Notes: generated by a model not told the origin, from the letters alone. A stretch of 64,000 bases of DNA from Paractinoplanes ferrugineus (GCF_016862195.1 NZ_BOMM01000055.1:1-64000); one strand, 5' to 3'. Positions 39,682 through 48,414 are shown, counted from the stretch's first letter. Translations and numbers: made by a program.

Positions 39682-41292
39682 TCAGTTGCCCGTGGTGATC
39701 TCTTCGCGTTCCGGCTTGCCGGCGAGCGGCGGGACGGCGGGCGAGACCGGGGCCTCGGCCGGCAGTTCGACCGGGAAGAAGAAGCCCTTGATCGCCGGGG
39801 CCAGGGCGCCGACGCGGTTCATCTTCTTGGGGACCACCCAGCCGCCGTATTCGAGCGGGATCGGGTGGCCGTGGTCGTCGACCGGGCCGAGCGGCTGGTG
39901 GACCTCGATGAACTGGCCGTTCGGGAGGCGGCGGATGATGCCGGTTTCCACGCCGTGGGCCAGGACCTCGCGGTCGTGCTGCTGCAGGCCCAGGCAGATG
40001 CGCACCGAGACGTAGTAGGCCAGCGGCGGCAGGATCAGCAGACCGATACGACCCGCCCAGGTCATCGCGTTCAGGCTGATGTGGAACTTGTCGGCGATCA
40101 CGTCGTTACCGCCGGACAGGGTCGCCACCAGGAAGAACGTGAACGCCATGGCACCGATGCCGACGCGCTCCGGGTTGTCGCGGGGGCGCTGCAGCAGGTT
40201 GTGGATCCGCTTGTCCTTGAGGCGCCGGGCCTCGATCCACGGGTAGAACATCGGGACCGTGGTCAGCGCGCCGAGCCCGACCACCGCGGGCCAGAACAGC
40301 GGCGGGATGCTGTAGTCACCGATGTAGATCTGCCAGTTCGGCATGAGCCGGACCAGGCCGTCCATGAACATGACGTACCAGTCGGGCTGCGACGCCGAGG
40401 AGACCTCGGAGGCGCGGTACGGGCCGAACAGCCAGATCGGGTTGATCTGGAACAGACCGGCCATCAGCGCGACCGTGCCGAAGACGGCCATGAAGAAGCC
40501 GCCCTGCTTGAGCGCGTAACGCGGGAACATGCGCTCGCCGACCACGTTGGTGTTGGTGCGCATCGGGCCGGGCCACTGGGTGTGCTTCTGCGCGAAGACC
40601 AGGCCCAGGTGCACGCTGATCAGCGCGAGCAGGCCACCCGGGATGAGCAGCACGTGGGCGATGTAGAACCGGCCGATGATCAGGTGGCCGGGGAACTCGC
40701 CGCCGAAGATCGACGCCGAGATCCAGGTGCCCGCGACCGGGATGGACAGCATGATCGCCGAGGCGATGCGCAGGCCGGTGCCGGAGAGGCCGTCGTCGGG
40801 GAGCGAGTAACCGGTGAAGCCGGCCAGGAAGCCCAGCAGGAACAGCACCACGCCGATCGCCCAGTTGGCCTCACGCGGCTTGCGGAATGCCCCGGTGAAG
40901 AAAATACGCGCCATGTGCACGACGATCGACGCCATGAACAGCAGCGCCGCCCAGTGGTGCATCTGCCGCATGAACAGACCACCGCGCACCTCGAACGAGA
41001 TGTGCAGTGACGACGCGTAGGCCTGGGACATCTCCGTGCCGCGCAGCGCCGGATAGGCGCCCTGGTAGGCCGTCTCCTGCATCGACGGGTCGAAGAAGAG
41101 TGTGAGGAAGACACCGGTCAGCAGCAGGATGACGAACGAGAAGAGCGCGATCTCACCGAGCAGGAATGACCAGTGGTCAGGGAAAACCTTGTTGAGCAGG
41201 CCCCGCAGCGGGGTGGCTGCCTTGTAGCGCTCGTCCACCCCCCTGGCGAAGGTGACCGGCGCTTGTGCGAGATCGACTTTCCGGCGCTTCAC
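39682..41292 (-). CDS. qcrB: Cytochrome bc1 complex cytochrome b subunit
   Basis: A 536-residue integral membrane subunit that oxidises menaquinol in complex III. Heme-binding helices carry RGGLFMRQMHHWAALLFMASIVVHM and GRFYIAHVLLIPGGLLALISVHLGLV. SLPDDGLSGTGLRI and NPIWLFGPYRASEVSSASQPDWYVMF are actinobacterial QcrB traits, the latter with the Qo-site region. The long C-terminal extension (VPKKMNRVGALAPAIKGFFFPVELP) is also typical of actinobacteria, where bc1 is fused into a supercomplex with aa3 oxidase. The GTG start overlaps the qcrA stop (GTGA). Confidence 0.97.
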   Translation of the reverse strand: MKRRKVDLAQAPVTFARGVDERYKAATPLRGLLNKVFPDHWSFLLGEIALFSFVILLLTGVFLTLFFDPSMQETAYQGAYPALRGTEMSQAYASSLHISFEVRGGLFMRQMHHWAALLFMASIVVHMARIFFTGAFRKPREANWAIGVVLFLLGFLAGFTGYSLPDDGLSGTGLRIASAIMLSIPVAGTWISASIFGGEFPGHLIIGRFYIAHVLLIPGGLLALISVHLGLVFAQKHTQWPGPMRTNTNVVGERMFPRYALKQGGFFMAVFGTVALMAGLFQINPIWLFGPYRASEVSSASQPDWYVMFMDGLVRLMPNWQIYIGDYSIPPLFWPAVVGLGALTTVPMFYPWIEARRLKDKRIHNLLQRPRDNPERVGIGAMAFTFFLVATLSGGNDVIADKFHISLNAMTWAGRIGLLILPPLAYYVSVRICLGLQQHDREVLAHGVETGIIRRLPNGQFIEVHQPLGPVDDHGHPIPLEYGGWVVPKKMNRVGALAPAIKGFFFPVELPAEAPVSPAVPPLAGKPEREEITTGN

Positions 41293-42386
41293 GGCCGCTC
41301 CCAGAAGTCGGGTCCGACGGTGTCCTTGTAGTCGGACTTTGCCACGAAGAAGCCCTCCTCGTCCACGCCCAGCGGCAGCATCGGCAGCCGCCGGGTCGCC
41401 GGACCGAAGATCGGCTGCGCGTTCTTGGTGATCATGAACTGCGACTGGTGGCACGGGCAGAGCAGACGGTTCGTCTGCTGCTCGTACAGGCTCGCCGGGC
41501 AACCGGCGTGCGTACAGATCTTCGAGTAGGCGACGTAGTCACCCCACATCGAGTCCTTGTTGCGTCTGTCGGCGTCCGCATTTTGCCTGGTCACCTCGGC
41601 GTCGTCGGGACGCAGGTGGATCAGCAGGGTGGGCGAGTCGGCCCACTCGTTGGTCGCACCGCCCGGGATGCCGGGGAAGACCGTCATCTGGCCACCGGTG
41701 CTGACGTCCTCGGGACGGATCGGACTGCCGTCGTCCCGAGTCAGCCGGACCGGCTTGCCATCGTTGAACTTCTGGTTGAAGCCGGTGCTGAACATCATCG
41801 GCGGGTCGGCCTTGTGCGGGTTCTCGATCAACCCACCGATCAGCGGGGCCGCCGCGGCCAGGCCGATCGGCGCGAGCCCGACGGCGATGGCGCCCTTGAG
41901 CAGCGGCCGGCGCTGGATGCCCTGGCCGAGTTCCTCGGCCACGAAGGCCATCGTCTGGCCGGTGATCAGCTGCTCGTCGCCGGGTGACGGGTCGTTGTGC
42001 CGCTGCTGGATCGACACCTCGTGCGGCAGCAGCTTCTTGGCCCAGGCGAGGATCCCGAAGCCGACGCCGAACAGCGCGACGGCGAGCGAGATGCCGAGGA
42101 GCGGCGTGTAGTAGTCGCTCATCGCGGTGCCGAGCTCGAAGCGCCACGGCCACCAGATGTAGAAGCCGAGGAACGCGAAGCCGCCGGCGCCCGCGATCAG
42201 GAACAGCAGGGCGATGTTGCGCGCCACGCGCTTCTCGGCCTTGCTGTTGTGACCGTGGAACTGCGACTCGTAGGTGACGATCTCGATCTCGTCCCGGCGG
42301 GCGCCCTCTTTGACGATCTCGAACCGGCTCAGGCGCGGGTCGTTGACGTCCACCGGAGAATCTGGCTCGTCGTGCACGGTCGTCAT
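41289..42386 (-). CDS. qcrA: Cytochrome bc1 Rieske iron-sulfur subunit
   Basis: A 365-residue Rieske protein of the actinobacterial type, with three N-terminal transmembrane helices rather than one. The [2Fe-2S] ligands are in ICTHAGCPASLYEQQTNRLLCPCHQSQF (Cys-x-His and Cys-x-x-His pairs, plus the disulfide Cys). The third helix RRPLLKGAIAVGLAPIGLAAAAPL resembles a Tat-type anchor, fitting Tat insertion of the folded Rieske domain. It overlaps qcrC by 4 bp upstream and qcrB by 4 bp downstream. Confidence 0.97.
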   Translation of the reverse strand: MTTVHDEPDSPVDVNDPRLSRFEIVKEGARRDEIEIVTYESQFHGHNSKAEKRVARNIALLFLIAGAGGFAFLGFYIWWPWRFELGTAMSDYYTPLLGISLAVALFGVGFGILAWAKKLLPHEVSIQQRHNDPSPGDEQLITGQTMAFVAEELGQGIQRRPLLKGAIAVGLAPIGLAAAAPLIGGLIENPHKADPPMMFSTGFNQKFNDGKPVRLTRDDGSPIRPEDVSTGGQMTVFPGIPGGATNEWADSPTLLIHLRPDDAEVTRQNADADRRNKDSMWGDYVAYSKICTHAGCPASLYEQQTNRLLCPCHQSQFMITKNAQPIFGPATRRLPMLPLGVDEEGFFVAKSDYKDTVGPDFWERP

Positions 42387-43240
42387 GACTTCCCCGCAAT
42401 CCACAGCGACGTGAAGACCAGGATCGTGATGCCGACCCCGAAGATCGCCAGACCCTCGGTCACCGGACCGTAGCGTCCGAGGTTGAACAGGCCACCCGGG
42501 TCCTTGTCCTGCTGGAGCTGGACCGACACGTACGTGATGATCTCGCGCTTCTGCTCGGGGGTGAGCTGGTTGTCCCCGAAGACCGGCATGTTCTGCGGGC
42601 CGGTGAGCATCGCCGCGTAGATCGTCTCGGCCGAGGCGTCGTGCAACGCCGGCGCGTACTTGCCGGAGGACAGCGCACCGCCGCCGCCGCCGAAGCCGTG
42701 GCAGGAGGTGCAGTTGACCCGGAACAGCTCGCCACCGCGGGCGAGGGCCTCCGGGTTGTCCTTCAGGTCCTCGGTGAACTTGCCGTCCGAGGGAAGCTGC
42801 GGGCCGCCACCGAGCTCCTGGATGTACTGCCCCAGCTGCTTGGTCTGGTTCTTGTCGAACTGCGGCTTCTTCTGCTCGGCCTGGGCCTCCTGGCGGGTCA
42901 TCGGCATGCGGCCGGTGCCCACCTGGAACTCGACCGAGGCCGACCCGACGCCGATCAGGCTGGGACCGCGGCCGGTGACCCCCTGCGCGTCCCGGCCGTG
43001 GCAGGTGATGCAGCTGTTGTCGTACAGCTGCTTGCCCTCCTGCGCGGTGGCGGAAAGCTGGGTGTTGTCCTCGGCGAACGCGCCGGGCGCGAACGCGGTG
43101 TATACGCCGCCGGCTAGCGCCAGCGCGGCGAGCATGCGCACCGCCGCACCGAGACGCCGGCGCGCCCGGCTCGGCGCGGTGCGGCGCCGGGCGAGAACGC
43201 CCCGGAAACGCCACCGGCCGGCGGGGGATCCTGAAGTCAT
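42383..43240 (-). CDS. qcrC: Diheme cytochrome c subunit of bc1 complex
   Basis: A 285-residue cytochrome cc: N-terminal signal/anchor (MLAALALAGGVYTAF), two CxxCH heme sites (NSCITCHGRDAQG and VNCTSCHGFGGGGG), methionine ligand candidates in RMPMTRQE and NMPVFGDNQL, and a C-terminal transmembrane helix (LAIFGVGITILVFTSLWIAG). It passes electrons directly to the CtaC CuA site because actinobacteria lack a soluble cytochrome c. The start was chosen at MTSGSPAG with GAGGG upstream; an in-frame ATG 12 codons earlier is less likely. Part of ctaE-qcrC-qcrA-qcrB. Confidence 0.96.
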   Translation of the reverse strand: MTSGSPAGRWRFRGVLARRRTAPSRARRRLGAAVRMLAALALAGGVYTAFAPGAFAEDNTQLSATAQEGKQLYDNSCITCHGRDAQGVTGRGPSLIGVGSASVEFQVGTGRMPMTRQEAQAEQKKPQFDKNQTKQLGQYIQELGGGPQLPSDGKFTEDLKDNPEALARGGELFRVNCTSCHGFGGGGGALSSGKYAPALHDASAETIYAAMLTGPQNMPVFGDNQLTPEQKREIITYVSVQLQQDKDPGGLFNLGRYGPVTEGLAIFGVGITILVFTSLWIAGKS

Positions 43241-43289
43241 CAGCTGTGTCCCTCTGGTTTTTGACCTGAAATTCATGGACGTGCTGGCG

Positions 43290-43898
43290 TCACTGAAGCC
43301 AATAGATCATGGCGAACAGCGCGATCCACACGATGTCCACGAAGTGCCAGTAGTACGACACGACGATCGCCGACGTCGCCTGTGCCGGGGTGAACCGGCC
43401 CATGGTCGTTCGGATCATGTAGATGATGAAGGCGATCAGACCGCCGGTCACGTGCAGGCCGTGGAACCCGGTGGTCAGGTAGAACATCGAGCCGTAGCCG
43501 TCGGCGTTGAGCTTGATGCCCTCGTGGACCAGGTTGCGGTACTCGTTGGCCTGGCCCAGCACGAAGATCAGACCCATCACGAAGGTGATGGTGAACCAGC
43601 GCCGCAGAGCGTGGACGTCGCCCTTCTCCGCCGCGAAGACGCCGAGCTGGCAGGTGACCGAGGAGAGCACCAGGATCACCGTGAAGGTGGTCGCGTACGG
43701 GAGCTTGAGCTCCGGGGTGTGCTCTCGCCACATGTCGTAGTCCGCCGCGCGGATCGAGAAGTACATGGCGAACAACGCCGCGAAGAACATGAGTTCGCTG
43801 GAAAGCCACACGATCGTCCCGACGCTGACCATGTTGGGCCGGGTCAGGGAGTGGATCCTGCTCTTGTCGATGGCTGGGGCCGCTGTCACGAGGCTCAT
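43290..43898 (-). CDS. ctaE: Cytochrome c oxidase subunit III
   Basis: A 202-residue five-helix subunit of aa3 oxidase: VSVGTIVWLSSELMFFAALFAMYFSIRA, LVLSSVTCQLGVFAAEKGD, GLIFVLGQANEYRNLVHEGI and TTGFHGLHVTGGLIAFIIYMIR, ending VSYYWHFVDIVWIALFAMIYWLQ. The Glu in SSELMFF and the YYWHFVDIVW signature are intact. First gene of the minus-strand operon with qcrCAB. Divergent from the CtaG-like gene. Confidence 0.97.
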   Translation of the reverse strand: MSLVTAAPAIDKSRIHSLTRPNMVSVGTIVWLSSELMFFAALFAMYFSIRAADYDMWREHTPELKLPYATTFTVILVLSSVTCQLGVFAAEKGDVHALRRWFTITFVMGLIFVLGQANEYRNLVHEGIKLNADGYGSMFYLTTGFHGLHVTGGLIAFIIYMIRTTMGRFTPAQATSAIVVSYYWHFVDIVWIALFAMIYWLQ

Positions 43899-43987
43899 TA
43901 TTGCCCCGCGATCAGTCCAACGTGCCGTGGGGGGTGGAATCCGGCACGTGTCGCGGCCCGGAATAACATGCGCCGACCGGATAGGCC

Positions 43988-43993
43988 TAGCCT
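43988..43993 (+). promoter_or_regulatory. Putative -10 element of the CtaG-like gene
   Basis: TAGCCT followed by six bases and GTG at 44000. Confidence 0.45.
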
Positions 43994-43999
43994 CAAAGG

Positions 44000-44971
44000 G
44001 TGCTGCAAGCCGAAACGCCCACGTGGTTGGCCTCGGGCGGGGATACTGTGCTTCCGCCGTTCACCCCGGCGGCGATCTTCACCCAGATCCATCTGACCAG
44101 CCTGATCGCCTTGTTCCTGCTGATCGCGGCGGCTCTCTACGGGTACGGCGTCCATCAGCTCCGGGCCCGAGGTGATCACTGGCCGGCCGGCCGGACGGTG
44201 GCGTTCGTCGTCGGTGGACTGGGTTCGATCGCGGCGGTCACGATCAGCGGCATCGAGGCGTACGACACGACGTTGATCTCCGTGCACATGGTCCAGCACA
44301 TGACGCTGTCGATGGTAGGGCCGATCTTCCTGGCCCTCGGTGCCCCGGTGACCCTGGCGCTGCGCACGATGCACGGCCCATCTCGCAGGACACTGCTCGC
44401 GGTGATCCACAGCCGGTACGTCAAGGTTCTGACGTTTCCGCTGGTCGCGTTCGGGATCTTCGTGGCCAACCCGTTCGTCCTGTACTTCACCGGGCTCTAC
44501 CGCGCGACCCTCGAGCACGCCTGGCTGCACGAGTTCGTGCACGTGCACTTCATCGTCACCGGCTGCCTGTTCTTCTGGCCGCTGCTGGGCCTCGACCCGC
44601 TCCCCGGCAAGTGGCCCTACCCCGGCCGCGCCCTGCTGATGGTGCTGTCGGTGCCGTTCCACACCGTGCTCGGGCTGACCATCATGCAGTCGAAGACCCT
44701 GCTGGGCGGCGACTTCTATCCCAACCTGCACCTGAGCTGGTCGAACCCGTGGGAGGACCAGGTCACGGCGGGCGGCATCCTGTGGGCCGGCGGCGAGATC
44801 GTCAGCGTCACGATGCTCGGCATCCTGATCATGCAGTGGATCAAGCAGTCCGAACGCGAGGCCCGCCGGATCGACCGGGCCCTGGACCGCGCCGAGGCGG
44901 AAGCCGCCCGGGAGGCAGCGAAGATCACATCCGGGACCCCCGCGGTCGGACCACGGCCGGACGCCGAATAA
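44000..44971 (+). CDS. Cytochrome c oxidase assembly protein, caa3_CtaG type
   Basis: A 323-residue protein with about seven transmembrane helices and the conserved His-rich loops of the CtaG_Bacillus-like family: LISVHMVQHMTLSMVGPIFLALGAPVTLALR, LHEFVHVHFIVTGCLFFWPLLGLDPLP and SVPFHTVLGLTIMQSK. The histidines and methionines suggest copper handling for the CuB or CuA site. A C-terminal charged helix (QSEREARRIDRALDRAEAEAAREAA) follows. It lies divergently from ctaE, which fits a role in oxidase maturation. The GTG start is supported by the promoter spacing. Confidence 0.9.
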   Translation: MLQAETPTWLASGGDTVLPPFTPAAIFTQIHLTSLIALFLLIAAALYGYGVHQLRARGDHWPAGRTVAFVVGGLGSIAAVTISGIEAYDTTLISVHMVQHMTLSMVGPIFLALGAPVTLALRTMHGPSRRTLLAVIHSRYVKVLTFPLVAFGIFVANPFVLYFTGLYRATLEHAWLHEFVHVHFIVTGCLFFWPLLGLDPLPGKWPYPGRALLMVLSVPFHTVLGLTIMQSKTLLGGDFYPNLHLSWSNPWEDQVTAGGILWAGGEIVSVTMLGILIMQWIKQSEREARRIDRALDRAEAEAAREAAKITSGTPAVGPRPDAE

Positions 44972-45087
44972 CGCTGTTCGGTACGATCAGCGAGCACCCA
45001 GGCGACGCGCACGGGGGTGCGTCCAAGCTGCCCCACCACCCTTGAGCCGCCCCACCACCTCCCTTGACCGGACTGAAGGCAAATCTG

Positions 45088-45513
45088 ATGAGCGACACGT
45101 ACACGGTCCTGCTCTACAGCGACGACGTCGCGGTCCGCGACCGGATCCGGCTGGCCATCGGCACCCGCCCGGCGCTCGATCTGTCGGTCGAGTTCGTCGA
45201 CGCCGCCACCTGGGAGGAGTGCCGCATCCTCCTCGACAAGTACGAGATCGACCTGATGGTCCTCGACGGTGAGGCCTCGCCCGCCGGCGGCCTCGGCATC
45301 GCCCGGCAGACCAAGGACGAGTACGCGACTCCCCCGCCCGTCTGCGTCGTGCTGGCCCGGGCCGCCGACCGCTGGCTGGCGGCCTACGCACAGGTCGACG
45401 CGACCCTGATCTACCCGCTCGACCCGGTCACCACCGGCCAGACGATCGCCGGCATGCTGCGGGCCCGCCGCGACGGGGCGGTGCCGCTGGGCACCATGGG
45501 CCAGCTCGGCTAG
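45088..45513 (+). CDS. Receiver-like (atypical response regulator) protein
   Basis: A 141-residue single-domain protein: YTVLLYSDDVAVRDRIRLAIGTRPALDLSVEFVDAATWEECRILLDKYEIDLMVLDGEASPAGGLGIARQTKDE, then VCVVLARAADRWLAAYAQVDATLIYPLDP. The fold and the Asp pair (SDD) with VLDGE match receiver domains, but the conserved Lys before Pro is replaced (YPLDP) and no output domain exists. Phosphorylation is therefore doubtful. It stands directly before the trpD relic on the same strand; a leader function for that operon is lost. Start at MSDTYTV by homology. Confidence 0.75.
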   Translation: MSDTYTVLLYSDDVAVRDRIRLAIGTRPALDLSVEFVDAATWEECRILLDKYEIDLMVLDGEASPAGGLGIARQTKDEYATPPPVCVVLARAADRWLAAYAQVDATLIYPLDPVTTGQTIAGMLRARRDGAVPLGTMGQLG

Positions 45514-45551
45514 TTCCCGACCACCCCGGACCCCCGACGGAGGGCCCCGCC

Positions 45552-46154
45552 CTGGGCGCACGCACCTGGCCGCATGCGACCAGCGCCCTGGTGCGCGGCG
45601 AGGAACTCGCCGGCGAGGACACCGCCTGGGCCATGGGCGAGATCATGGCGGGCAACGCCTCACCGGTGCAGATCGCCGGGTTCGCCATCGCGCTGCGAGC
45701 CAAGGGTGAGACGCCTGCCGGGCTGACCGGCCTGGTCGAGGCGATGCCGGCCGACGCGACTCCGGTCGAGCTGGCGGAGAAGACCCGCACCGACGCGGTG
45801 GACGTGGTCGGCACCGGCGGCGACCGGGCCACCACGGTGAACATCTCCACGATGGCCGCGATCGTCACGGCGGCCGCGACCCGGGTCTGGGAGGCGAGCA
45901 ACGGCGCCGTCGAGGAGCTGGTGCTCGACTCGGTCGAACTGGGCCTGCCCCGCAGCCGGCCGGCCGACCTGCGCGGCGACGACGTGGCGTTCAACGCCCC
46001 GGGCGGCGCACCGCACGTTCGCCGGCGACAAGGGCCCGGTGCGCGACGCCGTGGTTCTCAACGCGGCGGCGGCGCACGCGGGCTTCCCGGGCGACCTGAG
46101 AGACACGCTGCGGGCCGTAACGGCCCGTGCCCGGGACACTTATCGCCTCCGGTG
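45552..46154 (+). pseudogene. trpD: Broken anthranilate phosphoribosyltransferase
   Basis: The N-terminal part is clear: GARTWPHATSALVRGEELAGEDTAWAMGEIMAGNASPVQIAGFAIALRAKGETP, then VDVVGTGGDRATTVNISTMAAIVTAAATRV. Right after this the sequence jumps to the C-terminal domain (WEASNGAVEELVLDSVELGLPRSRPADLRGDDVAFNA). The KHGNR-type phosphate-binding segment and some 175 residues are missing. A frameshift follows near 46000, after which GDKGPVRDAVVLNAAAAHAGFPGDLRDTLR continues in another frame. The first codon is CTG behind a GGAGGG site, so the start may be lost too. The enzyme cannot work. In mycobacteria and streptomycetes an intact trpD sits here beside ctaE (from memory). Confidence 0.9.
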
Positions 46155-46343
46155 CCGCGACGGCGCAACGTCCCGCTGGGTGGCCGCGCGCAGACGGCGG
46201 AGGCGGCCGAGTAACCGCGCGGCGGCGGAAGTTGTCAAATACACAGCTGACACGCCGCCGTCAATACCCCCAAATGCCGGATTTACATGGCAGCGTCTGA
46301 ATCACATTCGGGTATCCCACCTTCCGACGAAGAGGAGCCACCC

Positions 46344-46547
46344 GTGTCCGAACGCGAACTGCGCTGCGCCATCTGCGACGGCGACATGCTGTTCGAGGTG
46401 CCCCCGTGCCCCGACGGCCACGACGAGTGCCCCGAGCTGGTCTGCACCCGCTGCGGCGCCGCGGAGGTGGTCGCGCCCATAGTGGTCCACCTGTGGTGGA
46501 CCACTCCGCGCCCGCAGCTGGTCCCCCACCAGCGCCGAGCCGCCTAG
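46344..46547 (+). CDS. Small zinc-ribbon-like hypothetical protein
   Basis: A 67-residue protein: ELRCAICDGDMLFEVPPCPDGHDECPELVCTRCGAAEVVAPIVVHLW. Two CxxC knuckles (CAIC and CTRC) and extra Cys/His residues predict a metal-binding ribbon. GAGGAG lies 7 nt before the GTG at 46344, which decides the start. No function is recognised. Single gene after the trpD relic. Confidence 0.7.
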   Translation: MSERELRCAICDGDMLFEVPPCPDGHDECPELVCTRCGAAEVVAPIVVHLWWTTPRPQLVPHQRRAA

Positions 46548-46887
46548 CCCTGCACCGGGCGCCCGGCCGGCCCTCGCCGCTCCCCAGCCCCTGTCTCCAC
46601 GGCGGTCGCACCCCGCCCGAGCCACCGATGGCCGACCTCACCACAGCCCGTTCCCTCATGGCCCTTCCCCGACGGCCGCGCTCGCGATGGCCGCGCTCGT
46701 ACCCCACTGTTTCTCCACGAGGGCGTACTCAGTGAACTGCCCGCGCGGTCGCCGTCAATGAGTTGGGCCCGGTCTCGTCACCGCGCCTTTTGCGATGTCG
46801 AAACCGGGCCCAACTCATTGACTTGTAAGGCGACCGCGCCCGCCGAGCGAAGCGAGGCCAGCAAGCTCAGCAACCAGGATCAGAAAC
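46548..46887. other. Gap holding a long hairpin
   Basis: No convincing ORF. The left 190 bp show nothing notable. The right part is filled by the long inverted repeat 46743-46839, followed by 48 bp before the ctaF stop. Confidence 0.6.
46743..46839 (-). terminator. 97-bp two-part inverted repeat downstream of ctaF
   Basis: Inner arms gtcaatgagttgggcccggt (46754-46773) and its exact complement at 46803-46822 are 20 bp, perfect, with a 29-nt loop. Outer arms gcgcggtcgcc (46743-46753) and its complement (46829-46839) are 11 bp, perfect, separated from the inner arm on the right by a 6-nt bulge (ttgtaa). It lies 49 bp past the ctaF stop and could end that transcript, but 31 paired bases is far more than a terminator needs. 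It could be a mobile hairpin or MITE-like element. Confidence 0.6.
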
Positions 46888-47313
46888 CTAGTGCTCCGCG
46901 GTGTGCCTGGTCCCCGAGTAGTACTCGAACTGCATGGCGCTGCCGGCCACGATCACCAGCAGCAGGCCGACGGCGATCAGCCACCACATCCAGAACACCA
47001 GCCCGAGCGCGGCCACCGAGGCGGCCAGGGCGATGCCGAACGGCCAGTACGAGCCGGGCGAGAAGAAGCCGATCTCGCCGGCGCCCTCGGCGATCTCGCC
47101 GTCCTCGCGGTCCTCGGGGCGCAGCTCGATGCGCCGGGCGACGAACCAGAAGAAGCCGCCGCACATGGAGCAGAGCAGGCCCGACATGATCAGCGCGACC
47201 ACGCCGATCCACTCGACGTGGTCGGTCTCGCCGTGGGTCCAGAAGCCGTACAGCGTGGCGGCGGCGAACAGGAAGCCCGCCACCCCGGCGAAGATCTTGT
47301 ATTCGGTCTTCAC
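46888..47313 (-). CDS. ctaF: Cytochrome c oxidase subunit IV (actinobacterial)
   Basis: A 141-residue four-helix subunit specific to actinobacterial aa3 oxidase: KTEYKIFAGVAGFLFAAATLYGFWT, WIGVVALIMSGLLCSMCGGFFWFVARRIELRPEDREDGEIAEGAGEIGFFSPGSYWPFGIALAASVAALGL. The acidic loop and GFFSPGSYWP signature are diagnostic. It follows ctaC by 10 bp. The subunit I gene ctaD, often between them in other genera, is absent here. Confidence 0.95.
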   Translation of the reverse strand: MKTEYKIFAGVAGFLFAAATLYGFWTHGETDHVEWIGVVALIMSGLLCSMCGGFFWFVARRIELRPEDREDGEIAEGAGEIGFFSPGSYWPFGIALAASVAALGLVFWMWWLIAVGLLLVIVAGSAMQFEYYSGTRHTAEH

Positions 47314-47323
47314 AGCGAGACCC

Positions 47324-48250
47324 CTACTTCCCGGCCGCGACGGTGTTGGACTGGTTCCAGCTGCTGGACTGCCGGCGCGTGTTGAGCGGCTCGGTGGTGA
47401 CCGCGTACGGCTCCTTGCCGATCTTGGTCATCGCTTCCTGCGTGGTGGCGCCCTGTTTCTTGGCGTCGAGGAACTGGGTGAACTGGTCCTTCGAGACGGC
47501 GACCAGCTCGAACTGCATGAAGGCGTGGTAGGTGCCGCACAGTTCGGCGCACCGGCCGACGTAGCGGCCCTCCTTGTCGAGGGTCACCTCGAAGGTGTTG
47601 CGGGCGCTGCCCGGGAACACGTCCCGCTTGAACAGCAGCTCGGGGACCCAGAAGGAGTGGATGACGTCCTTGCTGGTCTCCTCGAAGCGGATCTTCTCGC
47701 CGACCGGCAGGACGAGCAGCGGGATGACATCGGCGGAGCCGACGGTCGAGGTGACCGTGTTGGCTTCCTTGCCCATGCCGTCGCGGTAGTTGAACTGCCA
47801 CTGCCACTTGAACGCGACGACCTCGACCACCTGGTCGGGATTCTTCGAGAGCTTGTCCACATCGGTCTGCACGATGGCGGTGTAGTAGAAGAGCACCGCC
47901 ACGATCAGGATCGGGGTGACCGTGTAGAGAACCTCCATCGGCATGTTGAACCGGGTCTGCACGGGCAGCTCGTCGCCGCGCTTGCGGTACCGGATCACAC
48001 ACCAGAAGATCAGGCCCCACACGAAGATGCCGACGACCAGGGCCGCCACCACCGAGGCGATCCACAGGTCGTACATCTTGTGGGCCTGGAGGCTCACGCC
48101 GGGGCCCGGCCAGCCGAAGTGGCCGAACTTGCTCCCGAAGCTTTCGATCGAACAGCCCGAGAGCAGCATCAGCAGCCCCGCGGCACCGAGACCGAGCCCG
48201 GCGATCCGGGTCGCTGCTCGCGGCCGTGTGGCCTGACGTTTTGCGCCCAC
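47324..48250 (-). CDS. ctaC: Cytochrome c oxidase subunit II
   Basis: A 308-residue lipoprotein: lipobox LLMLLSGC, two transmembrane helices (DLWIASVVAALVVGIFVWGLIFW and MPMEVLYTVTPILIVAVLFYYTAIVQ), then the cupredoxin domain. CuA ligands are complete: His in DVIHSFWVPELLFKRDVFPG and Cys-x3-Cys-x3-His-x2-Met in RCAELCGTYHAFMQFELVAV, and WQWQFNY is the electron-entry motif. GTG start with GAGGAGG upstream. Receives electrons from QcrC. Confidence 0.97.
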   Translation of the reverse strand: MGAKRQATRPRAATRIAGLGLGAAGLLMLLSGCSIESFGSKFGHFGWPGPGVSLQAHKMYDLWIASVVAALVVGIFVWGLIFWCVIRYRKRGDELPVQTRFNMPMEVLYTVTPILIVAVLFYYTAIVQTDVDKLSKNPDQVVEVVAFKWQWQFNYRDGMGKEANTVTSTVGSADVIPLLVLPVGEKIRFEETSKDVIHSFWVPELLFKRDVFPGSARNTFEVTLDKEGRYVGRCAELCGTYHAFMQFELVAVSKDQFTQFLDAKKQGATTQEAMTKIGKEPYAVTTEPLNTRRQSSSWNQSNTVAAGK

Positions 48251-48408
48251 CTGCTTATGCCTCCTCTAGCAGCGCCGCCGCCCCGCCCGAATCGGACACC
48301 GAACGGCAAGGCGTACCGACGGTCGCAGATTACTCGACCAGGGCCTGCCGACCCGTTGCGGGGGTGCGATCTTCCGCCGCCGCGCGGGTACACCTCAAGA
48401 ACGGACGA

Positions 48409-48414
48409 TACCGT
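48409..48414 (+). promoter_or_regulatory. Putative -10 element of the cysteine desulfurase gene
   Basis: TACCGT followed by seven bases and GTG at 48422. Confidence 0.5.
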
